Below are positions 33,022 to 41,333 of a DNA stretch of 64,000 nt, piece after piece. A model generated the notes under the pieces. It did no database searches, had not been told where the DNA came from, and was given only the letters and a program-made list of their open reading frames with translations. This stretch comes from Halopenitus sp041821145 (GTDB lineage: Archaea > Halobacteriota > Halobacteria > Halobacteriales > Haloferacaceae). The stretch lies in NCBI RefSeq assembly GCF_041821145.1, contig NZ_JBGUBC010000009.1:62001-126000 (forward strand), given 5' to 3'. Made by a program: the position numbers and the translations under genes. Each line of letters starts with the position of its first letter. Position 1 is the first letter of the stretch.

Positions 33022-33750
33022 CTATATTGGCTTTGTTTCGAGCCCAGGGTAGCTGTATCCGTGTTCAATCATCTGCTGCTCGTACTCGTCGCGCCGATTG
33101 AGGATGTTTGAGACGGTACCGGTACTACCCACAACATCAACTGCTTCGACGACTTCTCGATGTGTGTATCCCGAATCCTTCATCGCCAACACTCGTAGAA
33201 CACCTTCGAAGTCTTCGTCCGGCTCCCACCCAAGACGTTCGTCGTCCCAATCTAGACCCGTTGGTGATTCTCCTTCACGACCCCCGTTCTCTCGGCGCTC
33301 AGCGCGAGCTTCCTTGGACTTCGAGATCTCTTGCAGTTTCACCCACATCTCGACGACGCGTTTTACCCTGAAAGCGAGAGACTCCGAATCGATGTCATCG
33401 GCGAACACGAATTCTGCACTGCCCTTTATCGCGGCGTCCTTAATGACGAAGTAGTAGTCGTCCCGGCAGATACGCGTATCATCGAACGCGAAGACGTGGT
33501 CGTACTTGCCGTCTCGGAGGCGTTCAATAGCAGCCTGTACCTCTGGGTTCGCGTCCAGACGGTTGTCGGACTCGATCCCTCGAGTGTGTCTGCTGAATCC
33601 GGTGTGGATGCCGAGGTCAACGTCCTCCACTTGCTCGTCAGTGTACCCGTAGTCTTTGTAGAGTTCCGTCGTGGTCTCGCGTTGGAGCGCGAGGCTGACT
33701 TTGTCGCGTTCGCCCTGGGAGCTCCGGATGAACCTGAGTCCGCGGCTCAT
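33022..33750 (-). CDS. Serine recombinase (resolvase family)
   Basis: The product is 242 residues. The catalytic domain begins GLRFIRSSQGERDKVSLALQ, with the Ser nucleophile near residue 11, and continues with VFAFDDTRICRDDYYFVIKD, in which the conserved Arg follows the usual spacing. The middle helix is a long charged segment (KLQEISKSKEARAERRENGG). The C-terminal 60 residues form an HTH (DSGYTHREVVEAVDVVGSTG). Short serine recombinases of this type resolve plasmid dimers or invert small segments. It overlaps the upstream AbrB-like gene by four bases, so the pair is one transcription unit. Confidence 0.85.
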   Translation of the reverse strand: MSRGLRFIRSSQGERDKVSLALQRETTTELYKDYGYTDEQVEDVDLGIHTGFSRHTRGIESDNRLDANPEVQAAIERLRDGKYDHVFAFDDTRICRDDYYFVIKDAAIKGSAEFVFADDIDSESLAFRVKRVVEMWVKLQEISKSKEARAERRENGGREGESPTGLDWDDERLGWEPDEDFEGVLRVLAMKDSGYTHREVVEAVDVVGSTGTVSNILNRRDEYEQQMIEHGYSYPGLETKPI

Positions 33751-34076
33751 TCGGCGTCACCCCGGCGGGATTCAATGGTGATGTAGAAGTGTCCGCGTTT
33801 GATGTCCCAGTCAAGATCGGCATTGAGCAAATGCATCGCGTGTGCGAGCGCCGTGGGAATGGCGACTGAGTACTGGTCGGCACTTTCGTTGTACTGTACT
33901 TGTGTTGTTTTGACCCCGTCTGGATTCTGGTGGCCTTCTAGATTGGCGGTGAGACTATCGCGAGACTCGACGTGCCAGGACAAGTGTTGGCCAGCGAGGT
34001 CAGGGAGGGTCTCGGCGTAATCGATGGGGATAGTTGTCACGATTCTGCCGGAGTTCTTGGTCTGGACGCGGGTCAT
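33747..34076 (-). CDS. AbrB-like double-repeat regulator
   Basis: The product is 109 residues. Two AbrB-type swapped-hairpin units can be seen: VQTKNSGRIVTTIPIDYAET in the first half and VQYNESADQYSVAIPTALAH in the second, the typical arrangement of haloarchaeal AbrB-like proteins. Its last codons overlap the recombinase start (ATGA). A dyad between the TATA box and the start codon (34082-34101) suggests that it represses its own operon and thereby the recombinase. Confidence 0.75.
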   Translation of the reverse strand: MTRVQTKNSGRIVTTIPIDYAETLPDLAGQHLSWHVESRDSLTANLEGHQNPDGVKTTQVQYNESADQYSVAIPTALAHAMHLLNADLDWDIKRGHFYITIESRRGDAE

Positions 34077-34081
34077 CTGTA

Positions 34082-34101
34082 CACGTATGTTTTTGTACGT
34101 G
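34082..34101. promoter_or_regulatory. CACGTA-N8-TACGTG operator in the recombinase promoter
   Basis: Perfect 6-bp arms CACGTA (34082-34087) and TACGTG (34096-34101), located between the TATA-like TTTATAAGT (about 34105-34113 on the minus strand) and the ATG at 34076. The position over the transcription start fits a repressor site, most simply for the AbrB-like protein itself. Confidence 0.55.
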
Positions 34102-34253
34102 AATACTTATAAAACAAAAGGCGAGCACAGAATCCCGACCCCGTGAACACAAAACCACCCAAACAACCGAAAGAGCCAGCCGGACTCCACCGACCCGCCG
34201 GAGAAGCGGTTCATCGGCGGGCATCACCCTCACGCCGGTTGAATCGCTGCTGT

Positions 34254-34360
34254 AAGTGATGAACTCAGGGGTGCGAGAGCGCACAGTCATGAAATCGGGT
34301 GTGCGGCACCGAGCAGTGACGGACAAAAGTTTCAGGTATTTCACAGTGATGAACTCGGGT
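34254..34360 (+). repeat. Four direct repeats with a 30-bp period next to the parA operon
   Basis: Copies start at 34254 (AAGTGATGAACTCAGGG), 34284 (CAGTCATGAAATCGGGT), 34314 (CAGTGACGGACAAAAGT, degenerate) and 34344 (CAGTGATGAACTCGGGT). The start points are exactly 30 bases apart, close to three helical turns, so all copies face the same side of the DNA. The array lies in the 34077-34447 gap downstream of the ParA partner gene. Centromere (parS-like) or iteron function is inferred. No gene was seen in the gap. Confidence 0.7.
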
Positions 34361-34447
34361 AAACGACTGGTCGCGTCCGGTGTGTCCCGAGTGTGCTGAT
34401 CGTGGCACACTCGCCGAGCTGCATGCTTCCGACAGAGAACCAGCCGG

Positions 34448-34861
34448 CTAGCGTCGCCCGTCGCGCTTCTCCCGCACGTACTCCTCTAGGTCGTCGCTGT
34501 CGAGCGCACACTCCACCAACCCCTCGTAGAAGTGCCGGTGTTTCTCAATCTCGCCGTCGTCGTCGAGCTTGCTGCGCGCATCCAACTTCTCGTAGACATC
34601 GAGCAGGCGCTCGCGCAACTCTTCGGGGAGGTACATCGCTGTTTGTGGTCGGTCACGCACTGACCCACCAGATCCCCCCGTATCACCCGCATCATCCGTA
34701 TCAGACGCATCACCCGCACCACCCGCATCACTCGCAGTACTCGTGTCAGCCGTGTCGGTCGTGTCGGTGGGGTCGGCGTCGCGATGCTTAGCGAATCGTT
34801 CGCTCAGCGCGTTCTGCCGGTCTTTCAACCCAGCCTCCTCATCGCCGATGTCGTCAGACAT
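34448..34861 (-). CDS. ParA-associated small protein (putative ParB/CopG-like partner)
   Basis: The product is 137 residues. The N-terminal 20 residues are charged. Residues 30-70 are a low-complexity Asp/Thr/Gly/Ser linker coded by short imperfect repeats. The C-terminal half is a helical domain (TAMYLPEELRERLLDVYEKL then HFYEGLVECALDSDDLEEYV) with the look of a ribbon-helix-helix-type unit. The gene overlaps parA by eight bases and follows it, the classic place of the centromere-binding adaptor. Binding to the repeat array just downstream is inferred. The TAG stop lies in GCTAGC. Confidence 0.75.
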   Translation of the reverse strand: MSDDIGDEEAGLKDRQNALSERFAKHRDADPTDTTDTADTSTASDAGGAGDASDTDDAGDTGGSGGSVRDRPQTAMYLPEELRERLLDVYEKLDARSKLDDDGEIEKHRHFYEGLVECALDSDDLEEYVREKRDGRR

Positions 34862-35672
34862 CGACTGTCACCTCCACGTCTGCGGCCTGTTCGAGCACCA
34901 TCTCCGCGATCTCTCGATAGGTGTCGCGCAGCTGCTCGACGGCATCTTCCTCGTAGCGTTCCGGCTCGTAGCCGTAGATAGTCGTGCCGTCTTCCCAGGC
35001 ATATCTTAGGGCGACGCGGTCGGGCACCGTGTAGACGTACTCGTCATCGAACTGCAAGCGGTACCACTCGAGCATCTCCTCGGCCATGCCATCTCGCGAG
35101 ACCTGGTTTACGACCGCGCCGAGCATTCGCACGTTAACGCCGAATTCGGCCTCCAGGGTCTCGACTTCGTCGAAGAGCATCTCCAAGGCGTCGCGACTGG
35201 ACTGTTGGGCTTGCGCCGGAAACAGGACGTTGCGCGCCGCAAGGATTGTGTTATCGGTGAGCGGGCCGAGGTTCGGCGGTGAGTCCATCACGATCGCATC
35301 GTATTCCTTATTCAGTTTGTCGAGCACTAGGCCGAGGCGCTCCTCTGTCCTACCTTGGAAGTACAGTTCGCGCTCGAGCTGGAACATGTCGATGTGCGCG
35401 GGCAGGATGTCGATGCCGTCCTCGTCGGTCGATTCGATGAGTCCGCCGACTTGCGCGAATTTGTCGACGTCGAGCATCACGTCGTACATCGACACACCAT
35501 CGCGCAAGTACGCCGTGTCGTGGCCGAGTGCCTTGGTGGTGTGTCCTTGCGGATCAGCGTCAACGAGCAGTACCGAGTGGTTGAGATCTGCGATTGCGCC
35601 AGCGAGGTTCATCGCCGTGGTCGACTTGCCGACACCTCCTTTCTGCATGTTTATTGATAATCTCTTTGTCAT
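34854..35672 (-). CDS. parA: ParA/Soj partition ATPase
   Basis: The product is 272 residues from ATG 35672; the longer frame starts at 35693. A deviant Walker A KGGVGKSTTAMNLAGA lies at the N terminus with the signature Lys. Walker A' VLLVDADPQGHTT and Walker B-like YDAIVMDSPPNLGPLTDNT follow. There is no long N-terminal DNA-binding extension, so it is the small Soj-like type. With the next gene and the 34254 repeat array it forms a partition module, which implies that the element exists as a low-copy replicon at some stage. Its promoter region is shared with the divergent HTH gene at 35850 and is full of palindromes. Confidence 0.93.
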   Translation of the reverse strand: MTKRLSINMQKGGVGKSTTAMNLAGAIADLNHSVLLVDADPQGHTTKALGHDTAYLRDGVSMYDVMLDVDKFAQVGGLIESTDEDGIDILPAHIDMFQLERELYFQGRTEERLGLVLDKLNKEYDAIVMDSPPNLGPLTDNTILAARNVLFPAQAQQSSRDALEMLFDEVETLEAEFGVNVRMLGAVVNQVSRDGMAEEMLEWYRLQFDDEYVYTVPDRVALRYAWEDGTTIYGYEPERYEEDAVEQLRDTYREIAEMVLEQAADVEVTVDV

Positions 35673-35712
35673 CGGGAGTTCTCCAGCACTCACGCGAACC
35701 AGGGTGTGTGAG

Positions 35713-35843
35713 GCGCATAATGCGCATCACTCGTGTTGTATGCGTGGTGCATATACAACTGTATCCCTCCGAAGCATAAAAAGTTGGTTGTCTCTTCGGT
35801 GTTATTGCACAACACTTTTTATAGTATGCAACGTATACCGTTG
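35713..35843. promoter_or_regulatory. Palindrome-rich divergent promoter (parA / HTH gene)
   Basis: Dyads: GCGCA-TAA-TGCGC (35713-35725), GTTGTATGC...GCATATACAAC (35735-35759), GTGTT-N7-AACAC (35799-35815) and CAACG-TATAC-CGTTG (35829-35843). A plus-strand TATA box TTTTATAG (35817-35824) lies 26-33 bases before the ATG at 35850. The last dyad sits between that TATA box and the start codon. Minus-strand TATA candidates for parA are near 35775 and 35750. Binding by the HTH protein or ParA's partner is inferred. Confidence 0.6.
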
Positions 35844-35849
35844 ATGTAG

Positions 35850-36212
35850 ATGGTTGAATCAAAACAAATCAACGCCCCCTGCGATGCATGCGGTCTCGGC
35901 CCATACGAGATCGAATACATTCCAGTGTGCAAAACAAACACAACTTGGATCGCCGAAAACCGCTCCGACCACCTCTGCCTGGACTGCTTTGTCAGTTACG
36001 TACTCGAACACACCACACTCTCAGAACAAGAAGCCATGGTGTACGTGTACAAATACAGCGGCCATTCCCGCAAAGCAATCGCCAGTCTCCTCGACGTCAG
36101 CGATTCCCACGTCGGAGCGGTGATCGGGCGCATCAAAGAAAAGTACCGCACGGCAAAACAAACACAGATCCTCACTCCAATCCGGAGCAACGAAACAAAA
36201 ACAACAGAATAA
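35850..36212 (+). CDS. Zinc-binding protein with sigma-70 region-4-like HTH
   Basis: The product is 120 residues. The N-terminal half has Cys pairs CDACG and CLDCF about 30 residues apart, consistent with one zinc site. The C-terminal half (LSEQEAMVYVYKYSGHSRKA, then IASLLDVSDSHVGAVIGRIK) is a helix-turn-helix of the sigma region 4/LuxR kind. It is probably a small DNA-binding regulator that controls the divergent parA operon and itself. The promoter is a well-placed TATA box; the transcript would have almost no leader. Confidence 0.7.
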   Translation: MVESKQINAPCDACGLGPYEIEYIPVCKTNTTWIAENRSDHLCLDCFVSYVLEHTTLSEQEAMVYVYKYSGHSRKAIASLLDVSDSHVGAVIGRIKEKYRTAKQTQILTPIRSNETKTTE

Positions 36213-36292
36213 CTCAGCGATAGAAGATATCCAGAACGGAACGTCTGGGGGTGGTCTTTGGCTATATAATAGCACCTCAAGCTGCTACCCAA

Positions 36293-36358
36293 ATGCCCCA
36301 CATGGACGGATCGATTGTCGAATTCGAGGCGGATCGGATAGAAGTGACACCGACATAG
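36293..36358 (+). CDS. Tiny ORF (21 residues) behind a strong TATA box
   Basis: MPHMDGSIVEFEADRIEVTP plus Thr, then stop. A strong TATA box (CTATATAAT, 36262-36270) lies 23-31 bases upstream. It could be a remnant of a longer gene, a leader peptide or chance. No family is recognised. Confidence 0.25.
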   Translation: MPHMDGSIVEFEADRIEVTPT

Positions 36359-36850
36359 ACACCAACGCAGGTGTGGCAAGCATACTGCTCATTCCGCGAT
36401 GACCTCGGCTAGCGCGGCGCTAGCCGACAGCGTCTGCTATCGACCAGGTATCTATCGACCCTTAGAGACACTCACGGCCAGGGCTCGGGTACCTCTTAAT
36501 AGGTTCCTCTACAACGGTCAGCAAAGGGCGCGTATCCAGCACCGGATACTATCTATTAGGCCTAACTGGGTAAACAAGGGGCACCCTCTGTATTCAACAC
36601 GCACTACCTGTCGCTCTCTGAGGGTTCAACAGAGCCAGATACCTGCAAAGCCCCGGTTCTCAAGTAAACAGAAGATCAAGACACACCCCTCGTTGTGAGT
36701 GGGTGAGATACTACTCACAGTTACTTATGAGAGTCACACGTTACAGTGTCGCGTCACACGCACACGTCACAGTCCCTGCCTTTTCCGACAATAGTTGAGT
36801 CGGGTCTTTATCGATGCATACAGTCAACAACTTTGGTGGTCGTAGCCTCG
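36359..36850. other. Long intergenic stretch with palindrome and repeats
   Basis: No gene is supported. It contains a perfect 23-bp palindrome TCGGCTAGCGC-G-GCGCTAGCCGA (36405-36427), a copy of the 19-bp repeat (36684-36702) and a GTCACA/TGAGAGTCAC-rich tract (36726-36775). AT-rich candidate promoter elements for the universal stress gene lie on the other side, near 37280-37345. It separates the plasmid-like left half of the element from the transporter cargo. Confidence 0.6.
36684..36702 (+). repeat. CACCCCTCGTTGTGAGTGG repeat, copy 2
   Basis: Identical to the copy at 42578-42596 and differing from 27599-27617 only at the two central positions. Confidence 0.7.
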
Positions 36851-37270
36851 TCAACGGACGACCGTCACCGGCACTGGTGAACGCCGGAACACCTTCTGTG
36901 CCACATTCCCGACAAAGAGTCGTTCAGCCAACGTTCCCCCGTGACTGCCGATAATTACCGTATCGAAATCCGCAGCTCGATTGATGATTACTTTGGCTGG
37001 GCTTCCCCACGCAACTTCTGTCGAGATCTCCGTATCGTACTGATCCGCAATATCGCGTGCACGCTGATGAACCGCTGATGCATGCTCTTCGGCAGCCTGC
37101 TGAATATCGTCCTCCAAGGCGAGACCCACTGCTTTCCCCATCATCCCAGACGGTTCCCCGACAACATGTAGCACCACAATCTCAGCATCTGGATGTGCTT
37201 CAAGGGCATATCGAACGGCCCGCTCGGCCATCTCAGAATCATCCACTGGAACAAGAACACGTGGAATCAT
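36851..37270 (-). CDS. Universal stress protein (UspA family)
   Basis: The product is 139 residues, one Usp domain. It begins VLVPVDDSEMAERAVRYALE and ends with the ATP-binding loop GSHGGTLAERLFVGNVAQKV, of the G-2X-G-9X-G type that marks nucleotide-binding Usp proteins. It is divergent from the phosphate permease gene with a shared intergenic stretch of about 100 bases. Usp proteins are often paired with transporters in haloarchaea. Here two Usp genes bracket a three-transporter run (36851-42203), which suggests regulation of transport by ATP level. Confidence 0.88.
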   Translation of the reverse strand: MIPRVLVPVDDSEMAERAVRYALEAHPDAEIVVLHVVGEPSGMMGKAVGLALEDDIQQAAEEHASAVHQRARDIADQYDTEISTEVAWGSPAKVIINRAADFDTVIIGSHGGTLAERLFVGNVAQKVFRRSPVPVTVVR

Positions 37271-37374
37271 ACGCTACATAGGGCCGACCGCCCAATAAAC
37301 ACCGTGGATAACTTATCTCAATATTCGGTATAGGGTTCGGAACTTATACGTGTATTTAGAGAGTGCCTTTTGAT

Positions 37375-38541
37375 ATGGTCTCCATCCTTTTCCTCATTGG
37401 CCTGTTGGCAGCGGTATTTGTTGGCTTCAACATCGGTGGCTCGTCGACGGGAGTCGCGTGGGGGCCGTCGGTCGGTGCGAAAGTCGTCAACAAAACCGCT
37501 GCTGCGGCCCTGATGACCTTTTTCGTCTTTCTCGGTGGGTGGACTGTGGGTCGCAACGTGATCGATACGCTCGGGGGCGAGATCGTTCCTGCAACCCAGT
37601 TCTCTATCGAGGCGAGTATCGTCGTCCTCTCATTCATCGGGTTGGGGATGTTGTTCGCCAATATCTACGGCGTCCCTGTGTCGACCTCGATGACGGCTGT
37701 CGGTGCGATTGCAGGACTTGGTCTCGCGACGAACTCGTTGAATTGGGCCGTGATGGGCGAAATCGTCGTTTGGTGGATTATCGCGCCAATCGTCGGGTTT
37801 TGGTGTGGTGCTGTGATCGGTCGCTACCTCTACCCACACTTAGACCGCCTCTTTGCGATCCAGCAGACTAAGGGGCCGCTCATCACGTACGACTCGTCGG
37901 GAACGATTCCACGGCCCGTCCTCGGCCCTGGAACGACGCCACGTGAACTCATCAGTACGGCTGTTGTCTTGATTATCGCCTGTTACATGTCGTTCAGCGC
38001 AGGCGCGAGCAACATCGCGAACGCTGTTGCACCGCTGGTCGGTGGTGGTCTCCTCGGGCCGAGCTGGGCAGTTGGTCTCGGAACCGTCGCTATCGGTATC
38101 GGGGCCTTCACGATTGCCCGACGGACGATGGAATCTGTTGGGAACGGGCTCACTGATCTTCCACTGATGGCTGCCACAATCGTGATGGTCGTCGCTGCGA
38201 CCATCACGACGGTCGCCTCGTGGCTCGGTATTCCGATCAGTCTGGCTCTCTCGACCGTCATGACTATCGTCGGTCTCGGGTGGGGGCGAGCGACACGTAT
38301 CGCGACTGTGCCTGACCTCGCCCGTGGTGAACTCGAAGGCGGTGTATCAGTTAATGCTGTAACGGTGGAAACGGACGAAGAGGTGCCGGGCATCGGTGAG
38401 GAGACCGCCGAAGACCTGCAAGATGCCGGTGAGTTGTTTGACCCGTCAGCAGTGGTGCGGTTTGTTTCGTTTTGGATTATCGGCCCTTCGGTCGCGACTG
38501 GCCTGTCATACCTCTCGTTCGTCGTTCTCCCGATCACGTAA
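37375..38541 (+). CDS. Inorganic phosphate transporter, PiT family
   Basis: The product is 388 residues from ATG 37375, with the TATA-like AACTTATACG at 37341 giving a near-leaderless start. About ten hydrophobic segments are present. PiT proteins have two copies of a short re-entrant motif. The second copy here is canonical (FSAGASNIANAVAPLVGGG). The first (FNIGGSSTGVAWGPSVGAK) has lost the usual Asn-Asp and Ala pattern. The two halves are separated by a hydrophilic loop (TTPRELISTAVVL), and a shorter loop (residues about 310-350) is acidic. It probably imports phosphate with H+ or Na+, but the altered first motif leaves a different anion or a changed ion coupling possible. Confidence 0.85.
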   Translation: MVSILFLIGLLAAVFVGFNIGGSSTGVAWGPSVGAKVVNKTAAAALMTFFVFLGGWTVGRNVIDTLGGEIVPATQFSIEASIVVLSFIGLGMLFANIYGVPVSTSMTAVGAIAGLGLATNSLNWAVMGEIVVWWIIAPIVGFWCGAVIGRYLYPHLDRLFAIQQTKGPLITYDSSGTIPRPVLGPGTTPRELISTAVVLIIACYMSFSAGASNIANAVAPLVGGGLLGPSWAVGLGTVAIGIGAFTIARRTMESVGNGLTDLPLMAATIVMVVAATITTVASWLGIPISLALSTVMTIVGLGWGRATRIATVPDLARGELEGGVSVNAVTVETDEEVPGIGEETAEDLQDAGELFDPSAVVRFVSFWIIGPSVATGLSYLSFVVLPIT

Positions 38542-38695
38542 CGGCCTTCTGAAGAACAATCGAATACGGAAAGTTGTTGAGAGAGCTCTGAGGGCAAGCT
38601 GTTCCGACAGTTCACCGTCATCTGAGTGTTACCCACGGCAATCATTGGCATAACTTTTGAAGGCGTTTTTAACCCCGGCCTTCTAACGTATCGGT

Positions 38696-40627
38696 ATGCT
38701 TTCCACTCTTCCTTTGGCAGTCTTGCAGACGATGTTGCCTGCGGGACTTACGACCAATATGCTGGTCGTTCTCCTCGTCATCCTCGGAGCGATCATCCTG
38801 TTCGTGACCGAATGGCTTCCAATCGACGTGACCGCCATCGCCATCATGGTCACGCTCATCGTCCTCGAACCCTGGACGCAGATCACCCCTACGGAGGGTA
38901 TCTCCGGGTTTTCCAGTCCAGCGACAATTACTGTCCTGGCAATGCTCATCCTGAGCGCAGGAATTAGCCAGACTGGTGTCGTCCAGATTATCGGTCGGAA
39001 AATCTCCTCGTATGCTGGTGACAGCCTCAACAAACAGCTCCTCGCCACTATCGGTGTGGCGGGCCCCACGTCGGGGTTCATCAACAACACGCCGGTCGTT
39101 GCGATTCTCGTCCCGGTCATCTCCGACGTCGCACACAAAGGAAAGACCTCTCCGTCGAAACTGCTCATTCCCCTGTCGTTCGCGTCGATGCTCGGTGGGA
39201 CGCTCACACTCATCGGTACCTCGACGAACATCCTCGCCAGCGACACGGCAGCCCGCCTCTCAGGCGAGTACCCCTCCCTCCATGCCTTCGATTTCTTCGA
39301 ATTCACCATCCTCGGGGTCATCGTTCTCATCACGGGCTCGATCTACCTCCTCACGATCGGTCACCGGCTCTTGCCCGAGCGCGTACCAGTCGAGGAAGAC
39401 TACGTCGAAGAATACGAGATCACGGATTATCTCGCAGAAGTCGTCGTTCGAGATCACTCGCCACTGGTCGGACAAACCGTCGAAACTGCCATCGAAGAGG
39501 CCGAAACGGATGCCGATATCCTCCAGCTCATCCGTGACGGTGAACGCTTCACCGAACCACTGGCACGCAAACAGATCGACGCCGGTGACACCCTGCTCCT
39601 CCGCGCAAGCAGAGATACGCTGGAGCGACTCGCTGTCGCCGACGACCTCGCCATCGCGGGATCGGTCGAAACGGACGAAGAACTCGAACCCGAGCAGACC
39701 ACCGACCAGTCCATCGTCGAAGTCGTCATCCCATCGCGGTCGTTTCTCGTCGGGGAGACGCTCACGAGTTCGTCCTTCCGAGAGCGCTACAACGGCAACG
39801 TTCTCGCGCTCCGAAGCCGCGGTGAAGTCATCCGTGACCGTATGGAGGACATCAAAATCCGGGCGGGTGACACGCTGCTGATCCAGGCCGAGTCCGACAG
39901 TATCGACCGGCTGGCACAGAACAACGACTTCATCCTCGCACACGAGGCTGACGACCCAGACTATCGAACGGACAAGATTCCGCACGCAATCGCCATCATG
40001 GTCGGCGTTGTCGGGTTCGTCGCTATGCCCTGGGAATTTCTTGGGAACGGCCTTGCGTCACTGACTGGCGTCGAACAGTTCACGATGCTCGCTGGGGCAC
40101 AACAGAACATTCTCGTGACTGCGCTCGCCGGCGTCGTTGGAATGGTTGTGACTGGGGTGCTCAAGCCGAACGAGCTGTACGACTCGGTTGACTGGGACGT
40201 GATCTTCCTGCTGGCGGGCGTGATTCCGTTGGGTATTGCGCTCGAACAGACCGGCGCAGCACGGCTTCTCGGGAATCTCGTCTCCGCTTCCGCGGATTTC
40301 CTGCCCGTGATACTTGTCTTATGGCTGTTCTACATCTCCACGGGTCTCATCACGAGTGTTATTTCCAACAATGCCAGCGTCGTGCTGATGATACCGGTCG
40401 CAGCAGCTTCGGCAGCACAAATCGGTACGAACCCGTTCGCGTTCGTGCTCGCGGTGACCTTCGCTGCCTCCACGGCGTTTCTGACGCCTATCGGCTACCA
40501 GACGAATCTGTTCGTGTACGGCCCCGGCGGCTACACGTTCGCCGACTTCTTCAAAGTCGGTGCACCGCTGCAACTCCTGCTCTCGATAGTCACCACCCTC
40601 GGAATTGTTTTCTTCTGGGGGATTTAA
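38696..40627 (+). CDS. SLC13/ArsB-superfamily anion permease with two TrkA-C domains
   Basis: The product is 643 residues. Membrane helices fill residues 1-210 (GAIILFVTEWLPIDVTAIAI; GFINNTPVVAILVPVISDVA; ASMLGGTLTLIGTSTNILAS) and 430-643 (SNNASVVLMIPVAAASAAQI; STAFLTPIGYQTNLFVYGPG). Two TrkA-C (RCK-C) domains, residues about 230-320 and 340-420, interrupt the permease, the layout of bacterial and archaeal SLC13-like sulfate or dicarboxylate carriers. The NNT/NNA and GTSTN motifs mark the substrate and sodium sites. It follows the phosphate permease by 155 bases and has its own TATA-like GTTTTTAACC (38664-38673). Anion specificity cannot be assigned from the motifs. Confidence 0.85.
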   Translation: MLSTLPLAVLQTMLPAGLTTNMLVVLLVILGAIILFVTEWLPIDVTAIAIMVTLIVLEPWTQITPTEGISGFSSPATITVLAMLILSAGISQTGVVQIIGRKISSYAGDSLNKQLLATIGVAGPTSGFINNTPVVAILVPVISDVAHKGKTSPSKLLIPLSFASMLGGTLTLIGTSTNILASDTAARLSGEYPSLHAFDFFEFTILGVIVLITGSIYLLTIGHRLLPERVPVEEDYVEEYEITDYLAEVVVRDHSPLVGQTVETAIEEAETDADILQLIRDGERFTEPLARKQIDAGDTLLLRASRDTLERLAVADDLAIAGSVETDEELEPEQTTDQSIVEVVIPSRSFLVGETLTSSSFRERYNGNVLALRSRGEVIRDRMEDIKIRAGDTLLIQAESDSIDRLAQNNDFILAHEADDPDYRTDKIPHAIAIMVGVVGFVAMPWEFLGNGLASLTGVEQFTMLAGAQQNILVTALAGVVGMVVTGVLKPNELYDSVDWDVIFLLAGVIPLGIALEQTGAARLLGNLVSASADFLPVILVLWLFYISTGLITSVISNNASVVLMIPVAAASAAQIGTNPFAFVLAVTFAASTAFLTPIGYQTNLFVYGPGGYTFADFFKVGAPLQLLLSIVTTLGIVFFWGI

Positions 40628-40641
40628 CCGCGGCACGGTAG

Positions 40642-41286
40642 ATGGTCGGGTTTGACTGGCTTGTCGGTGTCGTCGGGACGGCGTTGGTCGCGTTCGTGAC
40701 CACGAATCTCGACGATATTCTCGTGCTGACGGTGTTTTTCACCCGCGTAGATGGCTCACTGCGGTCGTGGCACGTCGTCTCCGGCCAGTACGTGGGATTT
40801 GCTGTGCTGTTGTTCGTGTCGGTTCTCGGGTACCTGGGTGCGGTACGCATACCGAAAGAGCTCGTCGGGTTGCTGGGTCTCATCCCGTTGGCAATTGGTC
40901 TCCGGGGTGCAGTTGCGGCGTGGCGTGGCCAATCGGACGGTGATGATGTGATCCCTGGGATCGATCATAGGACGGAAGCGAGTGGATGGCAGAACGTCTC
41001 AGTGGTTGCGTCGGTAACAGTTGCGAATGGCGGAGATAACATTGCAATATACGTGCCGTTGTTTGCGACGCGGTCGGCTGGCCAAGTCAGCGGAATTCTC
41101 CTCGTATTTGGCGTGCTCATCGCTATCTGGTGCGGGATCGGCTATCTCCTTGCTGACCACCCGCAAACGGTACGCGTTATCGACCGGGTTGGTCACGTTG
41201 GGATTCCACTCATGTTCATCGGGCTCGGTGGATACATTCTCATCGAGGCAGAGACTCTCTCGTGGATAGGTACACTCATCTGGTGA
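40642..41286 (+). CDS. CadD-like cadmium/cation resistance transporter
   Basis: The product is 214 residues with six hydrophobic segments. The N-terminal helix ends in FVTTNLDDILVLTVFFTR, and the fourth begins VTVANGGDNIAIYVPLFATR. These paired Asp-containing motifs define the CadD branch of the LysE superfamily. It follows the SLC13 gene by 14 bases and is probably co-transcribed. CadD proteins lower cytoplasmic cadmium in Gram-positive bacteria; whether this protein exports cadmium or another ion in haloarchaea is not known to me. Confidence 0.82.
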   Translation: MVGFDWLVGVVGTALVAFVTTNLDDILVLTVFFTRVDGSLRSWHVVSGQYVGFAVLLFVSVLGYLGAVRIPKELVGLLGLIPLAIGLRGAVAAWRGQSDGDDVIPGIDHRTEASGWQNVSVVASVTVANGGDNIAIYVPLFATRSAGQVSGILLVFGVLIAIWCGIGYLLADHPQTVRVIDRVGHVGIPLMFIGLGGYILIEAETLSWIGTLIW

Positions 41287-41333
41287 TGATATTTTGCCGG
41301 AACGTCTTTTCGGACTGATTGCGTAGGGTCTGT

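Noticed and set aside
34000..34410. Minus-strand frame with repeated PEFIT-like segments
   Set aside because: The repeats are the 30-bp DNA array read in frame (10 codons per unit); the frame also overlaps the AbrB-like gene and its promoter.
36399..36698. Plus-strand frame of 99 codons in the long intergenic stretch
   Set aside because: Its start is inside the GCTAGC palindrome, composition is basic and no motif is present.
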